DNA from: Dysgonomonas sp. HDW5A
GTDB taxonomy: Bacteria; Bacteroidota; Bacteroidia; Bacteroidales; Dysgonomonadaceae
NCBI RefSeq assembly: GCF_011299555.1
Contig: NZ_CP049857.1
Span: forward strand, 4,216,001-4,280,000
Length of the DNA stretch: 64,000 nucleotides
Direction: 5' to 3'
Position 1 is the first letter of the stretch. Each line of letters opens with the position of its first letter. The position numbers and the translations under genes are program-made. Positions 43,989-53,078 of this stretch are shown in pieces. The notes under the pieces are model-generated. The model saw only the letters and a program-made list of their open reading frames with translations. It was not told the DNA's origin and made no database searches.

Positions 43989-45929
43989 TCAATTATTATT
44001 TACACTTAATACATCCACATCCATAGATTCAAATTCAGAATTGTTGCTTAAGAACTCGGGGACAATTTTTTTCATTGTTGCAACAAGCTGATACTTATCT
44101 TCTTTTTGTGCAATAGAAATAATAGATTCGATTTGAGGTAAAATATCCTGAAAGTGGTATTCGCGTACCTTAGCTTTCATTATCTTCTCATGAGTTGTTT
44201 GTTCAGTAATCTCTGAATCATTTAGTAACTCTTCATATAGCTTTTCACCGGGGCGTAATCCCGAAAATTCAATTCGGATATCTTTTTCGGGAATAAGCCC
44301 TACCAGTTTAATCATTTTTTCGGCAAGGTCATATATCTTAACAGGCTGTCCCATATCAAATACATAGATGTATCCGGATTTTCCGATAACAGACGCTTCT
44401 AATACCAAACGACAGGCCTCAGGTATTGTCATAAAATAACGGGTTATCTCGCGATGGGTAACAGTTATAGGTCCCCCACTCTCTATTTGTTTTCTAAATA
44501 GTGGAATTACAGACCCATTACTGCCTAAAACATTACCAAAGCGAGTGGTTACGAATTTTGTCCTGAATTTATTCTTATATAAGTCATTGGCACAACTTTG
44601 AACGTATATTTCGGCTAGACGTTTTGTGGCACCCATAATATTGGTTGGATTAACAGCCTTATCTGTAGATATCATGATAAACATTTCAACTGCATTTTCG
44701 ATTGCCAGATCTACTACTAGTTTTGTTCCATGAACATTGGTAAGTACAGCTTCACACGGGTGTTTTTCCATTAAAGGAACATGTTTGTATGCTGCAGCAT
44801 GATAAACAATATTAGGACGATATTCCGTGAAAACTTGTGCAAGTTTACTTCTGTTACGAACATCACCTACAATTGCAGTATAATTGAGGTTAGGATACTT
44901 CTTCTGCAATTCTATATCCAAGTCATACAAGGGAGTCTCTGCCTGATCCAAACATACTATATATCGAGGTCCTAAATTTGCTAATTGTCTGACAATCTCA
45001 CTTCCTATCGAACCAGCAGCCCCCGTTACTAATATTGTTTTATCCTTTACATTTTCTCCAATTATTTCTAAACTAATATTTATTTCGGATCGCCCCAACA
45101 GATCTTCAATTTGAATAGGACGTATACGATTTACAGCATCCGTCAGTTGAGACATGTTATCTATATTAGTTTCTTGTGTTATATAGATATGAGTATTTGA
45201 ACTAAATAACTTTTCAACATAGGCAACATGATCTTTCAGGTCGGATTCTTTCGTAAATAATACATCTTTAATCTTATATTTATTAAGATCATCAGGTTTT
45301 TTGAGAACAAAAACAGGAAGATCAATTACTTTCTTCAATTGAGAATCGGATTCGACAGTAAGGAACCCTATTATTTTAAATTTATGCGAACTTGTTCTTA
45401 GTAATTGTGCGGCAGCAATAGTGGCTTCATCTAATCCCCAAACATATACAGGAATAGCCAGTTTATATTCATATCTCTGAATCAATATTTGATAGCTACA
45501 TACAACAATGATACGAAAACTATAAAGCCCAACCAGTGATGCTAAAAACAGTGTGGTACAATAGGCCAGAGAAACACCGCCCGACAACCCCATTACTTTG
45601 TGAAGAGTGAGAAAGAGTAGAGAGTCAGCAAATAATGTAGCAATAAGTATACGTTGAAATTCGTAAACAGTAGAATAACGAACAATTCCTCTGTATGTTT
45701 TAAATACCCAAAAAAACAAAAGATTGAAAAAGATAGCAACACCCAGATATTCAACAAAGCGAGGATGATACACTATCGTGATTTTATTATATATCTTAAG
45801 AGTTAGGAAATACGAAATCACTGTAGCACATAAAATATTGCTGATATCAATGAACAATATAAACCACCTGCTTAACAAGCGGTTTTTGAGAAATTTATTA
45901 TATATAATTCTTCCTATTTGATTAATCAT
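43989..45929 (-). CDS. Membrane-anchored nucleotide-sugar 4,6-dehydratase (CapD/WbpM/PglF type)
   Basis: A 646-residue enzyme with four N-terminal helices (about 20-130), a Rossmann-like middle domain, and an SDR domain with TGAAGSIGSEIVRQLA near residue 302, the catalytic-region motif STDKAVNPTNIMGATKRLAE near 420, and a C-terminal sugar-binding region. It should convert UDP-GlcNAc to UDP-4-keto-6-deoxy-GlcNAc. With the next genes (aminotransferase, acetyltransferase) it completes a UDP-N,N'-diacetylbacillosamine pathway. It is last gene of the polysaccharide operon, 9 bp after the aminotransferase. Confidence 0.88.
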   Translation of the reverse strand: MINQIGRIIYNKFLKNRLLSRWFILFIDISNILCATVISYFLTLKIYNKITIVYHPRFVEYLGVAIFFNLLFFWVFKTYRGIVRYSTVYEFQRILIATLFADSLLFLTLHKVMGLSGGVSLAYCTTLFLASLVGLYSFRIIVVCSYQILIQRYEYKLAIPVYVWGLDEATIAAAQLLRTSSHKFKIIGFLTVESDSQLKKVIDLPVFVLKKPDDLNKYKIKDVLFTKESDLKDHVAYVEKLFSSNTHIYITQETNIDNMSQLTDAVNRIRPIQIEDLLGRSEINISLEIIGENVKDKTILVTGAAGSIGSEIVRQLANLGPRYIVCLDQAETPLYDLDIELQKKYPNLNYTAIVGDVRNRSKLAQVFTEYRPNIVYHAAAYKHVPLMEKHPCEAVLTNVHGTKLVVDLAIENAVEMFIMISTDKAVNPTNIMGATKRLAEIYVQSCANDLYKNKFRTKFVTTRFGNVLGSNGSVIPLFRKQIESGGPITVTHREITRYFMTIPEACRLVLEASVIGKSGYIYVFDMGQPVKIYDLAEKMIKLVGLIPEKDIRIEFSGLRPGEKLYEELLNDSEITEQTTHEKIMKAKVREYHFQDILPQIESIISIAQKEDKYQLVATMKKIVPEFLSNNSEFESMDVDVLSVNNN

Positions 45930-45938
45930 GAGAGTTCT

Positions 45939-47081
45939 TTATAACTTTAATAATAGTTTGATTGAATCAGTTACTCTATATAAATCATTTGAACTTAGGT
46001 TTGTTCCTGATGGCAGGCATAAACCATTTTTAAATAATTGCTCGCTCGTTCCATCCCCAAAAAATGGATAATCTTTAAATACGGGTTGTAGATGCATTGG
46101 TTTCCAAAGTGGTCTTGATTCTATATTAGCATCATTGAGTATCTCATATAGCTTTTCTCTGGTTATACCATTCATTTTTTGTGGATCAACCAAAATAGAT
46201 GTCAACCAATAATTGGAAAAATAATCGGAAGAGGGCTCTGTTTGAAAACTGATACCATCCAATCCTTCTAGCTGTTCTCTATAAAATTGATTATTTTCTC
46301 TTCTTTGTTTAACTCGCTCTTGTAGTACCAACATTTGACCACGTCCAATACCTGCCACAACATTACTCATTCTATAGTTATATCCTATATGTGTATGTTG
46401 ATAATGAGGTGCTGCATCACGGGCTTGAGTTGCCAGGAAACGAGCTGTTTTTATATATTCTTCGTTATGTGAAACCAAAGCTCCACCACCTGATGTTGTG
46501 ATAATCTTATTTCCGTTAAATGACAGAATAGATATATCTCCGAGTGTTCCGCAATGTTGATGTTTATACTCCGAACCTAATGCTTCGGCAGCATCTTCAA
46601 CAATCGGTATTTCATATTTGACTGAAATTGCTTTTATTTCAGCCATATTTGCCGGCATTCCATAAAGGTGGACAACGATGATAGCTTTAGGTTTCTTCCC
46701 TTTGGATAGGCGGTCTTTGAGAGCCCTTTCTAAATGCTCGGGCGACATATTCCATGTCTCCTTTTCACTATCAATAAAAATTGGGGTTGCTCCTTGATAA
46801 ACTATCGGATTGGCAGATGCCGAAAATGTAAAGCTTTGGCAAAGAACCTCATCTCCGGCTTTTACTCCTAAAATAATTAATGCGAGATGTAGTGCTGCTG
46901 TACCAGCACTTAATGCTGCAACTGAGACTCCGTCATGAAGATAATCAGCTAATTGCTTTTCAAAAGCATCCACATTAGGTCCCATTGGTACAATCCAATT
47001 AGTATCAAATGCTTCTTTTACAAAATCTAGCTCACGACCTCCCATATGTGCCAGAGAAAGCCAAATACGATTATTGCTCAT
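45939..47081 (-). CDS. DegT/DnrJ/EryC1/StrS aminotransferase (PglE-like)
   Basis: A 380-residue PLP-dependent sugar aminotransferase. The cofactor Lys lies in SFNGNKIITTSGGGALV, and the PLP-contact region VEDAAEALGSEYKHQHCG is present. SLAHMGGRELDFVKEAFDTNWIVPMGPNV at the start is highly typical of PglE/WbpE-like enzymes that aminate 4-keto sugars. Its stop overlaps that logic: the gene start overlaps the acetyltransferase end by 4 bases (ATGA type). Confidence 0.9.
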   Translation of the reverse strand: MSNNRIWLSLAHMGGRELDFVKEAFDTNWIVPMGPNVDAFEKQLADYLHDGVSVAALSAGTAALHLALIILGVKAGDEVLCQSFTFSASANPIVYQGATPIFIDSEKETWNMSPEHLERALKDRLSKGKKPKAIIVVHLYGMPANMAEIKAISVKYEIPIVEDAAEALGSEYKHQHCGTLGDISILSFNGNKIITTSGGGALVSHNEEYIKTARFLATQARDAAPHYQHTHIGYNYRMSNVVAGIGRGQMLVLQERVKQRRENNQFYREQLEGLDGISFQTEPSSDYFSNYWLTSILVDPQKMNGITREKLYEILNDANIESRPLWKPMHLQPVFKDYPFFGDGTSEQLFKNGLCLPSGTNLSSNDLYRVTDSIKLLLKL

Positions 47082-47677
47082 ATCTTTTCTAAATATTTTA
47101 TGACCTTACAAGGCACGCCTGCGGCAACTACATTGTCAGGAATATCGTTTGTGATTACCGATCCGGCTCCAATGATGCACCATTGCCCAATCTTAATACC
47201 TGGTATAACAGTCGATCCAGCACCTATTAAAGTACCTTCTCCAACTTCGACTCCCCCACATAAGTTTACTCCGGGAGCAATGTGTACAAAATCGTGGATA
47301 TTGCAGTCATGATCTACAGTGGCTGCTGTATTTATAATCACATGTTTTCCTATTTGTGAACAAGATTGTATAATTGAGCCTTGAACGATAACAGTTCCAT
47401 CACCTATGGATACATTCCGTGATATCACAGCATTCGTCGATATTGCTTTATCATAGGTAACTTCGTTGAGATCTGTAGCAATTTTTTTCCGTATCGAATT
47501 ATTACCGATACTGATGATCAATGGTGATTTGATTTCCGGAGAAACAGGTATTCCCATAAAATCTTTGATTGTTTTATTATCATCATATAACTCTTCAACA
47601 GTAATGTCATTTAATTGAAGAATGTCTATAATTACCTTAGCATGGCCACCTGCACCAAACAGATATACTTTTTTCAT
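47078..47677 (-). CDS. NeuD/PglD-type sugar O/N-acetyltransferase
   Basis: A 199-residue enzyme. An N-terminal nucleotide-sugar-binding Rossmann-like part (VYLFGAGGHAKVIIDILQ) is followed by left-handed beta-helix hexapeptide repeats (TVIVQGSIIQ, then HDFVHIAPGVNLCGGVEVGEGTLIGAGSTVIPG) with the catalytic His in TVDHDCNIHDF. PglD acetylates the C4 amine of UDP-4-amino-4,6-dideoxy-GlcNAc. Overlaps both neighbours by 4 bases, so coupled translation is expected. Confidence 0.88.
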   Translation of the reverse strand: MKKVYLFGAGGHAKVIIDILQLNDITVEELYDDNKTIKDFMGIPVSPEIKSPLIISIGNNSIRKKIATDLNEVTYDKAISTNAVISRNVSIGDGTVIVQGSIIQSCSQIGKHVIINTAATVDHDCNIHDFVHIAPGVNLCGGVEVGEGTLIGAGSTVIPGIKIGQWCIIGAGSVITNDIPDNVVAAGVPCKVIKYLEKI

Positions 47678-48285
47678 CTTTCTTGATTTCCTTCAAATTT
47701 TTCTATTGTAACACTTTTTTCGGAAGTAATCCCTTCCGACTTAAATACTTTTACTATCGTAAGACATATTATTTTAATGTCTAACAACAGAGATATATGA
47801 TCAACATACCAGACATCAAGCCTGAATTTTTCTTGCCACGAAATAGCATTTCTACCATTTACTTGTGCCCATCCTGTAATTCCAGGACGAACCTCGTGTC
47901 TACGTACCTGATCCTCATCATATAACGACAGATACTCTATCAATAGAGGACGGGGTCCCACCAAACTCATATCTCCTTTAATAACATTGAGTAATTGAGG
48001 TATTTCATCTAAGGAAGTTTTTCTTACAAATCTGCCAATAGAGGTCAATCTATCCTCATCAGCTAGAAGATTTCCATTAGAATCTTTTCGATCATTCATT
48101 GTTTTAAACTTAACAATTTTGAATACCCTATTGTTCTTACCAGGACGTGTTTGAAAGAAAAAAGGTTTTCCATTATTAGCTATTGTAAAAAATAGAATTA
48201 GAATTAAGAACATGGGTAACAGTATGATAAATGCTACTAATGAGAAAATTAAATCCAAGACAGGTTTAAAAATATTTTTATACAT
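47674..48285 (-). CDS. Initiating sugar-phosphate transferase (PglC-like)
   Basis: A 203-residue monotopic phosphoglycosyl transferase that loads the first sugar phosphate on undecaprenyl phosphate. An N-terminal reentrant hydrophobic segment (about 8-33) precedes the family core RPGKNNRVFKIVKFKTMND, TSLDEIPQLLNVIKGDMSLVGPRP (catalytic Asp-Glu pair in LDEIPQ) and VRPGITGWAQVNGRN. It is the short PglC form, not the long WbaP form. Given the neighbouring PglD/E/F-like genes, the likely substrate is UDP-diNAcBac. Confidence 0.92.
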   Translation of the reverse strand: MYKNIFKPVLDLIFSLVAFIILLPMFLILILFFTIANNGKPFFFQTRPGKNNRVFKIVKFKTMNDRKDSNGNLLADEDRLTSIGRFVRKTSLDEIPQLLNVIKGDMSLVGPRPLLIEYLSLYDEDQVRRHEVRPGITGWAQVNGRNAISWQEKFRLDVWYVDHISLLLDIKIICLTIVKVFKSEGITSEKSVTIEKFEGNQER

Positions 48286-49429
48286 CGCCTAACAATTTGT
48301 TATAAAATTTAATCCACTCATTAGTAATTGTCTGTCCCGAAAAATTATCAAGAACATATTGTCTGCCATTCTTTCCCAGCAACATTCTCTTCTCTTTATT
48401 TATGACTAGAGTTTCCATTAATAAGTATAATCCATCCACATTACTAACCTCATGTCTGAGGCCTGTTTTATCGTTTATTATGGTTTCTCTAAGCCCATAT
48501 GTATCGCTACAGATTATAGGTTTCTCTAATAAGGAGGCTTCGATCACGCTAGTGCCAAATCCTTCCCGATAGCTTGGTAAGCAAAATATATCACATGCTT
48601 GTATCATCTTCTCGGCTATTGTTGTTGGTCCTCCAAAATATATAGAATCTATATTTTGATATTTAAGTCGAGTAATACTCTCTATATTCTCTTCATCAAA
48701 TCCAATAAGTAATAAGCGTATATCTTGATATTTTTCTTTCAGTTTAAGAAATGCATCTATAAGATCAAAAATACCTTTGTCCTTATTTAGACGCCCTAGA
48801 AACATAAATACTATTTCATGAGGCTCAATACCCAATTCTTTTCTCATATATTGTGATACCAGATCATCAGGAACAAACCTGTTAGTATCTACTCCACTAA
48901 TAGAGCCTTTTCCTAATACTTTGGAATCTTTCGCCTTTATAATTTTATTTTGTATCAGATATTCTCTCTGTGACTGTCCATCAACCAATATACAAGTAGA
49001 ATTGGTCGCTATACATATGTCCATGAACTTAAGTAATGCTCTCATGAATCCCTTTTGAGTATGCCAAACCTGTCCTGTGAAAATGTGGATGCGATTCTTT
49101 ATTCCGCTCAATCTGGCAGCAGTCATGGCTATCAATCCCGCCTTTGGTGTAACAGAATGGACTGCATCAAAATTGTTTTCTTTTAAATATCTACGAAGCA
49201 GCAATAGTGCCTTTGTATCCTGCACTATATTTATTTTTCTAAAGAGTGGAATACTTTTTATTTCGACTAAAGGTATATCCTTGAGAGTATCCATATTTTC
49301 ATTAACCAGATTGGCTACTAAATAAATATCATAGTCACGAGACAGCTCTCTTATGTGATTATATAAGAAAGCTCTTACTGTTATAGGAGATGATACTACA
49401 AAGCATATTTTCTTTTTCATAAAAGACAA
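48278..49429 (-). CDS. Glycosyltransferase family 4 protein (PglA-like)
   Basis: A 383-residue GT-B enzyme. The C-terminal domain has KDKGIFDLIDAFLKLKEKY and the donor-binding EX7E region PSYREGFGTSVIEASLLEKPIIC. The N-terminal domain starts KICFVVSSPITVRAFLYNHI. Its position beside the PglC-like gene (8-base overlap) suggests it adds the second sugar to the lipid-linked first one, as PglA does. Confidence 0.85.
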   Translation of the reverse strand: MSFMKKKICFVVSSPITVRAFLYNHIRELSRDYDIYLVANLVNENMDTLKDIPLVEIKSIPLFRKINIVQDTKALLLLRRYLKENNFDAVHSVTPKAGLIAMTAARLSGIKNRIHIFTGQVWHTQKGFMRALLKFMDICIATNSTCILVDGQSQREYLIQNKIIKAKDSKVLGKGSISGVDTNRFVPDDLVSQYMRKELGIEPHEIVFMFLGRLNKDKGIFDLIDAFLKLKEKYQDIRLLLIGFDEENIESITRLKYQNIDSIYFGGPTTIAEKMIQACDIFCLPSYREGFGTSVIEASLLEKPIICSDTYGLRETIINDKTGLRHEVSNVDGLYLLMETLVINKEKRMLLGKNGRQYVLDNFSGQTITNEWIKFYNKLLGDV

Positions 49430-49465
49430 ACATTAATTTTGAGATACTGATTATCGATACATTGA

Positions 49466-50419
49466 TCAGATTACTTTCAATTTTGTTAGAATTAGAAAAA
49501 CAGACCGAAACAAGTTCTTTTTCTTATTCTTCAATGGGTGATTCAGGTATATTAAGTCCAGCTCGTATAACTTATTTTTCATTTCCTTATATTCGGATAG
49601 TTTACACTTGTCTTTAGAAAGTTGATAAAATAACGAGACATTCAAGAAAGTTAATCTTTCCTCAATTAATGAAATCGATCGCTTGTCATCACAGTCATAT
49701 GCCAACGATTTGATATGCTCCATAACCGTTATGAGGTCTGATCGCAATTTCAACCTTTTTGAACGATCGGTATTTCGGGTTATTGAACTCTGATTCTGAA
49801 AGAAACATGCAACAAGTAGCGATGTTGAAGCAAATCTCTTTGCTTTTAGAAACACTCTTGTATTAAATTCATAATCTTCGATGTATATTCTCTCCAGGAA
49901 AAAGAGATTATGCGAAATCAAAAATTCTCTTAAATAGATTTTATTACAAGCCGAATCCATACAATTTGTTTTCGAATAATAATCTACTCCGCTATAAATA
50001 CCCGAATTTGTAAATATTTTGCTGTACGTAATCTTCCCATCCTCATTAACGCCCTGGGCTCCAAATTCTAAGACATCTACACTTAATTGGATACACTGGT
50101 TTATTAACATTCCCAAAGTATTATCTAAATAATAATCGTCTGAATCAAGAAACAACAGATATCTACCCTGAGCTTGTTCGATTCCCGTATTGCGAGCCCC
50201 CCCCAGTCCTTTATTCTTTTGGCTTATGATTATAATATTGTCTTTATCTTTTGCATATTCTTCCACAATAAACCTGCTGTTATCAGGAGACTCATCATCT
50301 ATGACTACAACTTCAAAGCGATTGTGATCAATATTTTGTCTATATACAGAATCTAAACAAGACCTAATATATTTCTCTACATTGTATATGGGTATTATTA
50401 TACTTAATTCTTTCATCAT
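49466..50419 (-). CDS. Glycosyltransferase family 2 protein
   Basis: A 317-residue GT-A enzyme: LSIIIPIYNVEKYIRSCLDSVYRQ opening, VVIDDESPDNS, the GLGGARNTGIEQAQGRYLLFLDSDDYY block with the DxD metal motif near residue 92. The C-terminal part is variable, with no membrane helix. Acceptor and donor cannot be read. Confidence 0.9.
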   Translation of the reverse strand: MMKELSIIIPIYNVEKYIRSCLDSVYRQNIDHNRFEVVVIDDESPDNSRFIVEEYAKDKDNIIIISQKNKGLGGARNTGIEQAQGRYLLFLDSDDYYLDNTLGMLINQCIQLSVDVLEFGAQGVNEDGKITYSKIFTNSGIYSGVDYYSKTNCMDSACNKIYLREFLISHNLFFLERIYIEDYEFNTRVFLKAKRFASTSLLVACFFQNQSSITRNTDRSKRLKLRSDLITVMEHIKSLAYDCDDKRSISLIEERLTFLNVSLFYQLSKDKCKLSEYKEMKNKLYELDLIYLNHPLKNKKKNLFRSVFLILTKLKVI

Positions 50420-50428
50420 ATTCTTAGA

Positions 50429-51520
50429 TCAATATATTATTACATTCATTATGAAGGTAAAAGAGAAATATGCTAATAAAACAAACCCAATTTTAACCTG
50501 TTGATTATTTACCAGATTTTCTTTTAAAAGGGGATAAATAACTATCAAGGCGAGTATAAACCAAGATAGATAGGCAAACCTGTTTGAATAACTGGCTCTA
50601 ATTATAAGTATCCAGAAGGCATTGGATAGAAGATATATAGTATAAAGGCAATTATATATTCTATCCTCAAAATGCAGCTTATTGATATAATACCATCCGG
50701 CAAATGCTCCGATACTGCTATAAAGAAGAAAATCCCAGCGAAACCTTGTTGCTGCAATGATACTACTATTACCTTCATTAGTCAGGTAACTAATTCGATC
50801 ATCAATATTTAAGTTTGAAAAAAGATTCTCCCAAAAATGACCTAGAGAGACTGACAATAGAATACATAATACCCAAAACATAAGTATCCTGTTCGGTTTA
50901 TGATATAATTGAGCTACTATAAAACAGATTGTAGGGAGTAATATTGATTTATGAAAACCAATAGCGACTATTATCCAAAGTATTTGAAATAACCGTTTAT
51001 CACGGGATATAGCCAGAATAAACAAGCTTGTAGATAAACCGTTTCGTATACCATTAGTTCCATAAGCCCAAAAGGAAAATGAAATAATCAATGCCAGGAA
51101 TGCATAAAAAGCATATTCTCCAAACCATTTCTTTGAAACAATGTAGAGGGGAACAATATATATAATAGCACAAAGAAGAAAGTACGATTGAACATTCATT
51201 ATTTTGGAACATAAAAACGAATAGGCATCAAACAGAACATCTCCTGTAATGGGTATAAATTGTGATCCCTGTTTTGTCATATTAAAAAATGCAGCATATG
51301 ATACCATATCAACAAATACCTCATTAATAGGGCGTAACCCTATATAAAAGATGGAGAAGAACAATACAAAGAAGTTCATGTTCCTTATATAAGACAGATT
51401 TTTGCGATCATCAATATCCAAAGTAAAACTATGTAGTATTGTAAATAGCACAACAAGTAGCATTACATAAAAATATATGGATGCATAAATATTTGCAGAT
51501 ATAAAATCAATAGTCATCAT
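50429..51520 (-). CDS. wzy: EpsG-like polysaccharide polymerase (Wzy)
   Basis: A 363-residue membrane protein with about ten helices. The EpsG pattern appears at the first loop (GLRPINEVFVDMVSYAAFFN) and in a large periplasmic loop between helices; the family joins repeat units in Wzy-dependent pathways. The call rests on topology and locus context; sequence conservation in this family is low. Confidence 0.72.
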   Translation of the reverse strand: MMTIDFISANIYASIYFYVMLLVVLFTILHSFTLDIDDRKNLSYIRNMNFFVLFFSIFYIGLRPINEVFVDMVSYAAFFNMTKQGSQFIPITGDVLFDAYSFLCSKIMNVQSYFLLCAIIYIVPLYIVSKKWFGEYAFYAFLALIISFSFWAYGTNGIRNGLSTSLFILAISRDKRLFQILWIIVAIGFHKSILLPTICFIVAQLYHKPNRILMFWVLCILLSVSLGHFWENLFSNLNIDDRISYLTNEGNSSIIAATRFRWDFLLYSSIGAFAGWYYINKLHFEDRIYNCLYTIYLLSNAFWILIIRASYSNRFAYLSWFILALIVIYPLLKENLVNNQQVKIGFVLLAYFSFTFIMNVIIY

Positions 51521-51521
51521 C

Positions 51522-52601
51522 CTACATCATTTTAGTATTGATGAAATCTACCAAATGCCGACAAATCTCATTTATATTGTATTTTTCTCGTACCTTAATT
51601 GCTTCATTCTTTAATCTGTTTCGCCTCTCCTTGTCATTCATCAATTGCTTTAATTCGGAAGTAAATAGCTCCCGATTTTTCAATGGAATAAGGATTCCAT
51701 TTCTATTATGGTCTATAATATCGGCAGGACCAACTTTACAATCATAGGCAATACAAGCTAAAGGAACCGACATTGCTTCAATCAGGACATTCGGAAAACC
51801 TTCGGAAAGAGACGTAAATGCAAAAATCTCAGCATCGTTTAAATAATCATCTACATTTGATTTGGGACCTTCCAAAAATATATTATGCTGTAAAGGGTTA
51901 TTCTCAATTTTACTTTTCAGGTGATCATATAACTCCCCTCCTCCAACAATTACTAAATTCCAAGTATCATCGTTTATGGCCGTAAAAATATCAATCAGTT
52001 CTTCATGATTTTTCAGCTTATCAAGTCTGCCTACAGTCAGTATAGTATGCGATTTAGGAGAATCTCCTTTATATCGAATCTGCTTTATCGGATTATTCAA
52101 TACCAAAATATTCTCATTCAACTTTAATTTATGGAAATGCTTTTGCGCCTCAGTTGTTTGAGCAATAATACCTTTAGCAAAGGGATAAAGAGCATTTCTT
52201 AATTTATCATTCACATATCCGTTGTTTGCATAAGGATTGTTTCTGTCTGATACAAATATTTCTTTTATACCAAGGCTTCTGCATGCCAGTATGGAAAGGC
52301 TGTTAAATCTTTCACCAAAAGAAAGAAATACATTCTCCTCTAATTTAAGTCGTTTAAGATTATGCCTCAGATTCAACATAATTTTCAGTTTATTGAAAAT
52401 TTTTCCCGTATAATCAATATCCGATGTTATAAGTTCAACTTTGGGGTTAATATCATACTGTATCGTATGTTTGATCAATGTTACAATCGATACAATATAA
52501 TTATCCTGAACCAAGTGATTCGATAGTTCTGTAACTACTCTCTCCATGCCACCTAAACCCAAAGTTGGCAATATGAATATTATATTTCGATCCTTCTTCA
52601 T
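51522..52601 (-). CDS. Glycosyltransferase family 4 protein
   Basis: A 359-residue GT-B enzyme. The N-terminal domain opens IIFILPTLGLGGMERVVTELSNHLV, typical of retaining GT4 enzymes. The donor domain has TVGRLDKLKNHEELIDIF and FTSLSEGFPNVLIEAMSVPLACIAYDCKVGPADII, with the EX7E motif. It is packed 1 bp from the polymerase gene and directly after the acetyltransferase gene. Confidence 0.9.
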   Translation of the reverse strand: MKKDRNIIFILPTLGLGGMERVVTELSNHLVQDNYIVSIVTLIKHTIQYDINPKVELITSDIDYTGKIFNKLKIMLNLRHNLKRLKLEENVFLSFGERFNSLSILACRSLGIKEIFVSDRNNPYANNGYVNDKLRNALYPFAKGIIAQTTEAQKHFHKLKLNENILVLNNPIKQIRYKGDSPKSHTILTVGRLDKLKNHEELIDIFTAINDDTWNLVIVGGGELYDHLKSKIENNPLQHNIFLEGPKSNVDDYLNDAEIFAFTSLSEGFPNVLIEAMSVPLACIAYDCKVGPADIIDHNRNGILIPLKNRELFTSELKQLMNDKERRNRLKNEAIKVREKYNINEICRHLVDFINTKMM

Positions 52602-53078
52602 CTACTTCTTGTATGAAATTATTCTTGCAGGATTTCCAGCTACAACAGCATTGTTTGGAACATCCGATAAAACAATTGATCCGGCTCCTATAGTGACATT
52701 ATTCCCGATATGGATATTTCCGATAATTACAGCATTCGCGGAAATAATAACGTTATCGCCAATAGTTGGATAAATATTCTCCTTAGTTGATTTTACACCG
52801 ATTGTTACATTCTGAAATATCCTGCAATCGTAACCAAGAGATACACCTTCTCCTATAACAATTCCAACGGGATGAGGCAGAACTGTTCTTTTTTTTCCCA
52901 GATACCGCATTCCTCGGGTAATATCACAAGACCTCACAGGTTTGAATGACAAATAGTATTTGAATGAATAATAAAGTTCTTTGGGGATATGAATGTATCG
53001 TTGGAAGGCAAAATAGATATTCTTCACCTTTGCTCCCTCCCAAAGCTTAATATTGGCAATTCTTTTTATAGTATCCAT
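52602..53078 (-). CDS. Serine-acetyltransferase-like hexapeptide transferase
   Basis: A 158-residue left-handed beta-helix acetyltransferase. It has several hexapeptide repeats (VGIVIGEGVSLGYDCRIFQNVTIG; NVIISANAVIIGNIHIGNNVTIGAGSIV) and the C-terminal NNAVVAGNPARII motif. It is shorter than CysE and, given its place in the cluster, probably O-acetylates a polysaccharide sugar. It overlaps the flippase gene by 13 bases. Confidence 0.85.
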   Translation of the reverse strand: MDTIKRIANIKLWEGAKVKNIYFAFQRYIHIPKELYYSFKYYLSFKPVRSCDITRGMRYLGKKRTVLPHPVGIVIGEGVSLGYDCRIFQNVTIGVKSTKENIYPTIGDNVIISANAVIIGNIHIGNNVTIGAGSIVLSDVPNNAVVAGNPARIISYKK

